Part shown: positions 58,985-64,000 of the stretch, one piece after another | Position numbering within the stretch: the first letter of the stretch is position 1 | Layout of the letters: the number at the start of each line of letters is the position of its first letter | DNA from: Costus lasius | Lineage: Eukaryota > Streptophyta > Magnoliopsida > Zingiberales > Costaceae | Assembly (NCBI GenBank): GCA_027563935.2 | Contig: JANVAS020000239.1 | Location: forward strand, 806,001-870,000 | Direction: 5' to 3' | Length of the DNA: 64,000 nucleotides | The notes under the pieces: model-generated | Database searches by the model: none | The model's input: only the letters and a program-made list of their open reading frames with translations | Told to the model about the DNA's origin: nothing | Position numbers and translations under genes: made by a program

Positions 58985-61900
58985 CTAATGGTTGAGAAAT
59001 CTCAAACCCATATTATTACAGTGCTTCTCATGCTTCTGCTGCGCCAGAGGCTTGGTAAGCGGGTCAGCCAGATTGTCATCTGTATGAACCTTGCAGATTA
59101 TCTCGCCTCGATCAATGATCTCCCGGATCAAATGAAACCGTCTCTGTATGTGCTTGGACTTCTGGTGCGACCGTGGTTCCTTTGCTTGTGCGATTGCTCC
59201 AGTGTTATCACCGAAGATAACCAAAGGATCAGCACTCGAAGGAACAACACCAAGTTCTTGAACGAACTTACGAATCCACACTGCCTCCTTAGATGCTTCC
59301 GAGGCTGCAACATACTCGGCTTCTGTTGTGGAATCAGCAACAATAGATTGTTTGAAACTTTTCCACACCACTGCTCCTCCATTCAAGCTAAAAACATAGC
59401 CTGATTGCGATCGGAATCATCCTGGTCAGATTGGAACGAAGCGTCAGTATATCCTTCAATACTGAGTTCTTCCTGACCTCCATATATCAAGAACATATCT
59501 TTGGTCCTCCGAAGATATTTCAAAATGTTCTTGACCGCAATCCAGTGCGCCTGACCTGGATTACTTTGGAATCGACTGGTCACGCTTAACCCGTAAGCGA
59601 CATCTGGGCGAGTACATAACATCGCATACATAATGGACCCAATAGCCGAAGCATAAGGCGTATTGTCCATTTCATCTTTCTCAGTCTGTGTTTTGTGGAC
59701 ACTGACTCTTTGAAAGATTCAGACCATGTCTGACTGGAAGATATCCTCTTTTAGAATTCTCTAAATGGAATCTCTCCAGGACTTTATCGATGTAAGTACT
59801 CTGGCACAGCCCGAGAAGCCTCTTAGATCTATCTCTGTAGATCTTCACACCTAATACATAGGCTGCTTCTCCTAAATCTTTCATCTGGAAACATTTTCTT
59901 AACCATGCTTTAACAGCATGCAGTTCAGGAATATCGTTTCCAATGATTAAGATATCATCGACGTAGAGGACTAGGAAAGTAATCACGCTCCCACTAAACC
60001 TCTTATATACACACGGGTCGTCTTCATTCTTGATGAAACCAAAGTCACATATTGATTCATCAAAACGAATATTCCAGCTTCTAGATGCTTGATTAAGTCC
60101 ATAAATGGACTTCTTTAACTTGCATATTTTATGACGATCTGATGGATTAGTGAAACCTTCAGGTTGTGTCATATACACATCCTCTTCCAGTTTTCCATTA
60201 AGGAAAGCGGTCTTCACATCCATCTGCCAGATCTCATAATCGTAATATGCTGTTATTGCGAGAATAATCCGAATAGACTTGAACATGGCTACAGGAGAGA
60301 AAGTTTCATCATAATCTATCCCGTAGATTTGTTTGAAACCTTTCGCAACTAGCCTGCCTTTATAGGTAACCACGTTACCATCCATGTCAATCTTCTTCAT
60401 GAAGATCCATTTACAGCCTATAGGGATTACTCCCGGAGGCGGATCAACCAAATCCCAGACTTGGTTATCTGACATGGGGTCCATCTCGGCTCGCATAGCT
60501 TCAAGCCATCTAGCTGACTCCGGTCCACTGACCGCATCCGCATAAGTGAGGGGTTCATCATGATCAATGATGTAGACTCCGTCATAGCGCTCAGGCTGTC
60601 TACGGATCCTTCCCGATCTACGCGGTTCCCGTGATATCTGAGCCTCAGGTTGTTCAATAACCTGTTCTACTGGCTCAGGCTCATCCAACTGTGCTTGACT
60701 ACTTTGTCCTTCCTCTGGATTCTCATCCAACTTTATTTCTCTCCCACTGGCTTCTTGCAGAAGAAACTCCTTCTCAAGAAAAATAGCCGTCCGAGCAACA
60801 AATACTTTGTTCTCTTTGGGATCGTAGAAATAATAACCCTTAGTTTCCTTAGGGTAACCGACAAAGATGTATTTCTCAGATCTGCTCTCTAGTTTCCCAG
60901 AGGCGAGCTTTTTGACATAAGCCTCGCAACCCCAGATCTTAATAAATGTCAAGCTCGGCTGTTTCCCATACCATAACTCATATGGAGTCTTTGAAACTGC
61001 CTTGGATGGCACTCGGTTTAGTACCTTTGCAGCTGTTTCCAGCACAAATCCCCAAAAGGAGTAAGGTAGAGTAGCCTGACTCATCATAGAACGAACCATA
61101 TCCAGTAAGGTTCTGTTCCTCCTCTCGGACACACCATTCCATTGCGGTGTTCCTGGTGGAGTGAGCTGTGAGATAATCCCACACTCCTTCAGATAGTCAG
61201 TAAATTCTCGACTTAGGTATTCTCCACCTCGATCTGAGCGAAGTGCCTTGATATTTCGGCCTAGCTGATTTTGTACTTCATTTTTGAACTCTTTGAACTT
61301 GTCAAAAGATTCACTCTTATGTCTCATTAGATAGACATACCCATATCTACTGAAATCATCAGTAAAGGTAATGAAGTATGAATAGCCACCTCTGGCATGT
61401 TTACTAAATGGCCCACACACATCACTGTGTATAAGGTCAAGTAAACCTGAAGCCCTTTGACCTTTGTTAGGAAAAGGAGACTTCGTCATTTTGCCCAATA
61501 AACAAGCTTTGCATGTATCAATCTCCTCATAGGAGAATGATCCCAGTAGTCCATGGTCATGCAACCGCTTAATGCGCTTCTTGTTAATATGGCCTAAACG
61601 ACTATGCCATAGCAAGGTGCTGTCATCAGCATACTTGGCTTTCTTATTATCAATGTTTTGTATAGAACATTCCATGTCCAACATGAATAACCCATTGTTA
61701 ATTGACCCAGTAGCATAAACAATATTATCAAGAGAAAGATAACACTTTGAAGTCTTGAATTCAAAGGAAAACCCTTTCCTGACAAGAGCAGGAATAGAGA
61801 TAATATTCTTCGTAATGCTAGGTACAAAATAACAATTGTTCAGTTCTAATACAAGTCCAGATGGCAATGAGATGTAATATTCTCCTACAGCAACAGCAGC

Positions 61901-62866
61901 AACCCGTGCCCCGTTTCCAACTCGTAGGTCCACCTCATGCTGTCCCACCTGTCTTCTTCTCTTGAGTTCCTGTACATTTGAACAAATGTGAACTCCACAT
62001 GCAGTGTCCAACACCCATGAAATAGAAGAAGAGGATATCATGACTTCAGTCACAAAAATACCTGAGCCAGAAGCGATGCTTCCCTTCTTGTCTCCTTGGA
62101 GCGCTTTATAGTCCTTTTTCCAGTGACCCAGCTGGCCACAATGGAAACATCTGTATTCCTTCGACCGCTTGACCTTTTGTTTCAGAGCCTTGTTGTAGTT
62201 CTTGACAGGGGCTTTGCCCTTCTTCCCCTTCTTCTTGTTCCTGTAAGGGAACATTAAGACAGAGGTTGAAGGCTTTCCCTTTAGAGTTTCCTCTGTAGTC
62301 AAGAGCATATTCAGCAACTCTGCCGGAGTACAATCGATCTTGTTCATATTAAAATTAATAATGAACGGATCGAAAGAGGCCGGGAGGGATTGCAGAATAA
62401 TGTCTACAGCAAGCTCCTAATTGATGGTATGCCCCAGTTTCTCTAGAGCCTCTTTGTGCCCAATCATCTTGAGCACATGAGCTCCCACTGGACTCCCTTC
62501 AGCCAGTTTGCTCTGTAAGAAAAGCTTGGTCAAATTATAGCGCTCAGTCCTCGCCTGTGCAGCATATAGCATCTTGAGGTTTGCTATAATTTCTATAGCA
62601 GACATATCCTCATGCTGACGCTGCAGCTATGGCGTCATAGACGCTAGCATCAGGCAAGCGACATCAATGCTATCATTGACATACTTTTCATGGGCATCCC
62701 GAACCGCCCTTGCGGCGTTCGGAGCGGGTTGAGGCGGTATAGCCGTCTCGAGGACATACAGTTTCCTCTCAGCCTTAAGAACAATCTTAAGGTGTCCGTA
62801 CCAGTCTGAGAAGTTTGGCCCAGCAAACTTCTCCCTTTCCAGTAGGGATCGCACATTGAAGCTCAT
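58985..62866 (-). pseudogene. gag-pol, element G (stops and frameshifts)
   Basis: The gag ATG is at 62866 (MSFNVRSLLEREKFAGPNF). Stops lie at about 62627 (TAG after MTP) and 62417 (TAG for CAG). A long open stretch 62347-59681 then holds the CCHC knuckle (CFHCGQLGHWKKDY: the last Cys is Tyr), protease DTAC, integrase with intact HHCC and D-D-E, and RT with YVDD. One extra T near 59691-59694 and one missing base near 59414 shift the frame before and inside RNase H. A codon is missing near 59095 (GEIICK), and FCDN has become FGDN. It ends ...LRFLNH at 58985. Confidence 0.9.
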
Positions 62867-64000
62867 GGTGTTCGTTGCTGCAGGAATCTACAACAATGCA
62901 AGAACAGCAAGGTCAGTATCAATGTTGAGAATCAATCCAGGACTTAATAATGATTCTTTTCTCACTTTTTTTTTTCTGACTGAAAAATCCATTAAAACAG
63001 TCCGAAAGAGTTAGACTCTTTTAGTGAGATGGGATCCAGATTTCATACTTGGTCTCCGCGTCCCGCTCAGGCGAGATAAGATGCACAGAGAGTACAAGCA
63101 CTAATTTCTGGTAGGCAGTCCCTGCCAATCGCCAACCCGTGCGATTCCCCTTCATCTGGGCAATCCAGCCGACTGTGCCAACTGAGTTGGTACAACACAG
63201 TCTCTGATCCCACAGATGGCTGCCTCCATATAGCTGACATATGCCCCATATGTAGCCTACATGGCCAAGCTGACCTGACCTACTCCCTGGACCACCACGT
63301 GCTATGCTGAGCAACGAGAAGCGATAAATCCCTTCACTGTAACACGCAGGTGAAATCACACACCGTCTGAAGATAGATGGGCGTGCCCACTGAGTGGGTA
63401 CAACACGGCCCCAACGATAGTCAGAACAGTGAGGTTTCGCGTCAGAAGGCTTACGAGCTTGATATTTAGCGTTGGATTTTAACGGTCTTTTATCTTCTTA
63501 ACTATCATGCAAACCCTATGGTGATAGCAGAAGATTAAATCATGCAGTTCTAATTATATAAACAATAAATAGAAAGCATGCTTATCTTATGTGGTAAAAG
63601 CCCAAACCAGGGCCCAAGCGCCCTCTGCAGCTCAGGTGTGCCCACCAGGTAGATGCGCCTGTCACAGGGTCGAACCCTGGACCTCCCACCTGGTCAAGCC
63701 TCAAGCTGCATGCGCCTCTGCCAAGTGTGCTCTGTGCTCTTGTCTGATTAAAAGTACATTTTAATCTATCTAGACAAGATTGACACGCAGGTCAATTACA
63801 CAATAAATTAATTAAAATGTGATGCGCAGATCACAAATATAATAATTTACATTTTTTTTTAATCCAGGCACGCAGGCCCCAGCACAGCACACATTAACAC
63901 GGGCAGCCCACATAAGATTAAATAAACAAGCATATGCTTACAATCAACATGTGATCCAATAAGAAAATAAAATTTTGAAAAACCCCATTGGCATCAATTT
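62867..64000 (-). other. Leader of element G (partial)
   Basis: The leader contains the acceptor (AG at 62889-62888, branch A 62913), twin hairpins (63178-63398) and SINE-like patch (63664-63700). The primer-binding site and 5' LTR are beyond the window. The frames 63021-63359 and 63067-63249 are shadows of leader sequence. Confidence 0.75.
63178..63398 (-). other. Twin leader hairpins, element G
   Basis: CCAACT/AGTTGG (63178-63190) and CCCACT/AGTGGG (63386-63398) are both intact although G's coding region is broken. Confidence 0.65.

Larger units (their letters stand above)
57278..64000 (-). mobile_element. Copia element G (5' end outside the window)
   Basis: This is a minus-strand copia of the dominant family: 3' LTR 58964-57278, polypurine tract (58975-58965), gag-pol 62866-58985 (broken) and leader 62867-64000, which runs off the window. 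It is inserted in LTR N; the candidate left TSD is ctagt (57273-57277), and the other copy is not visible. Confidence 0.9.

Overview
The window looks like pericentromeric or otherwise repeat-rich DNA of a flowering plant. No host gene, rRNA or tRNA gene is recognisable. Essentially all 64 kb are LTR retrotransposons inserted into one another. The evidence is repeated long LTRs with TG...CA ends, 5-bp target-site duplications (TSDs), primer-binding sites complementary to initiator-Met tRNA (Asp-type tRNA in one case), polypurine tracts, and Ty1/copia or Ty3/gypsy gag-pol reading frames. The species cannot be named from this sequence.

One Ty1/copia family dominates. It has LTRs of about 1.67-1.71 kb, a leader of about 1.8 kb and one gag-pol frame of about 1290 codons. 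Six copies (A, B, C, D, G, H) and one solo LTR (L) are present. Left to right: H (minus, 5' end only, 1-3700) lies against the leader and LTR of an older copia, I (minus, 3701-6995). Next come remnants of an Athila-like gypsy, J (minus, 6996-8231, resuming at 43919). J's gag is split by D (plus, 8232-43918, TSD gatag). Inside D's span are A (minus, 8344-17489), a 241-bp gypsy integrase scrap, B (plus, 17731-40192), a gypsy LTR M (40193-41637) and the 3' end of D's pol. B's gag is split by C (plus, 21501-35401, TSD gcttc). C carries the solo LTR L in its 5' LTR (22878-24582, TSD gacgt) and a 3.09-kb gypsy solo LTR O in its gag (26942-30031, TSD ctatg). To the right, J's 5' LTR (44770-54114) is split by F, a CRM-like gypsy (minus, 45201-53072, TSD tgatt). 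Beyond J lie a decayed gypsy K (54115-55819), a copia LTR N (55820-57277) and G (minus, 57278 to the window end).

Best-preserved copies: A has an open 1221-codon frame and one nonsense codon near the gag start. C is open through gag-pol except for O. B, D and G carry stops and frameshifts. By eye, LTR divergence is about 0.5% for C, 1% for B and 2-3% for F, which fits the nesting order.

The most unusual signal concerns expression of the dominant copia family. Every complete LTR carries a 9-nt open mini-exon (ATG-GCN-NNG) followed by a GT splice donor. Every leader ends with a CTGAC branch-point motif exactly 25 nt before a TAG acceptor. Splicing would join the LTR start codon in phase to gag and remove the primer-binding site and two conserved leader hairpins. 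The family would then make separate mRNA and genomic RNA. This is an inference from sequence only.
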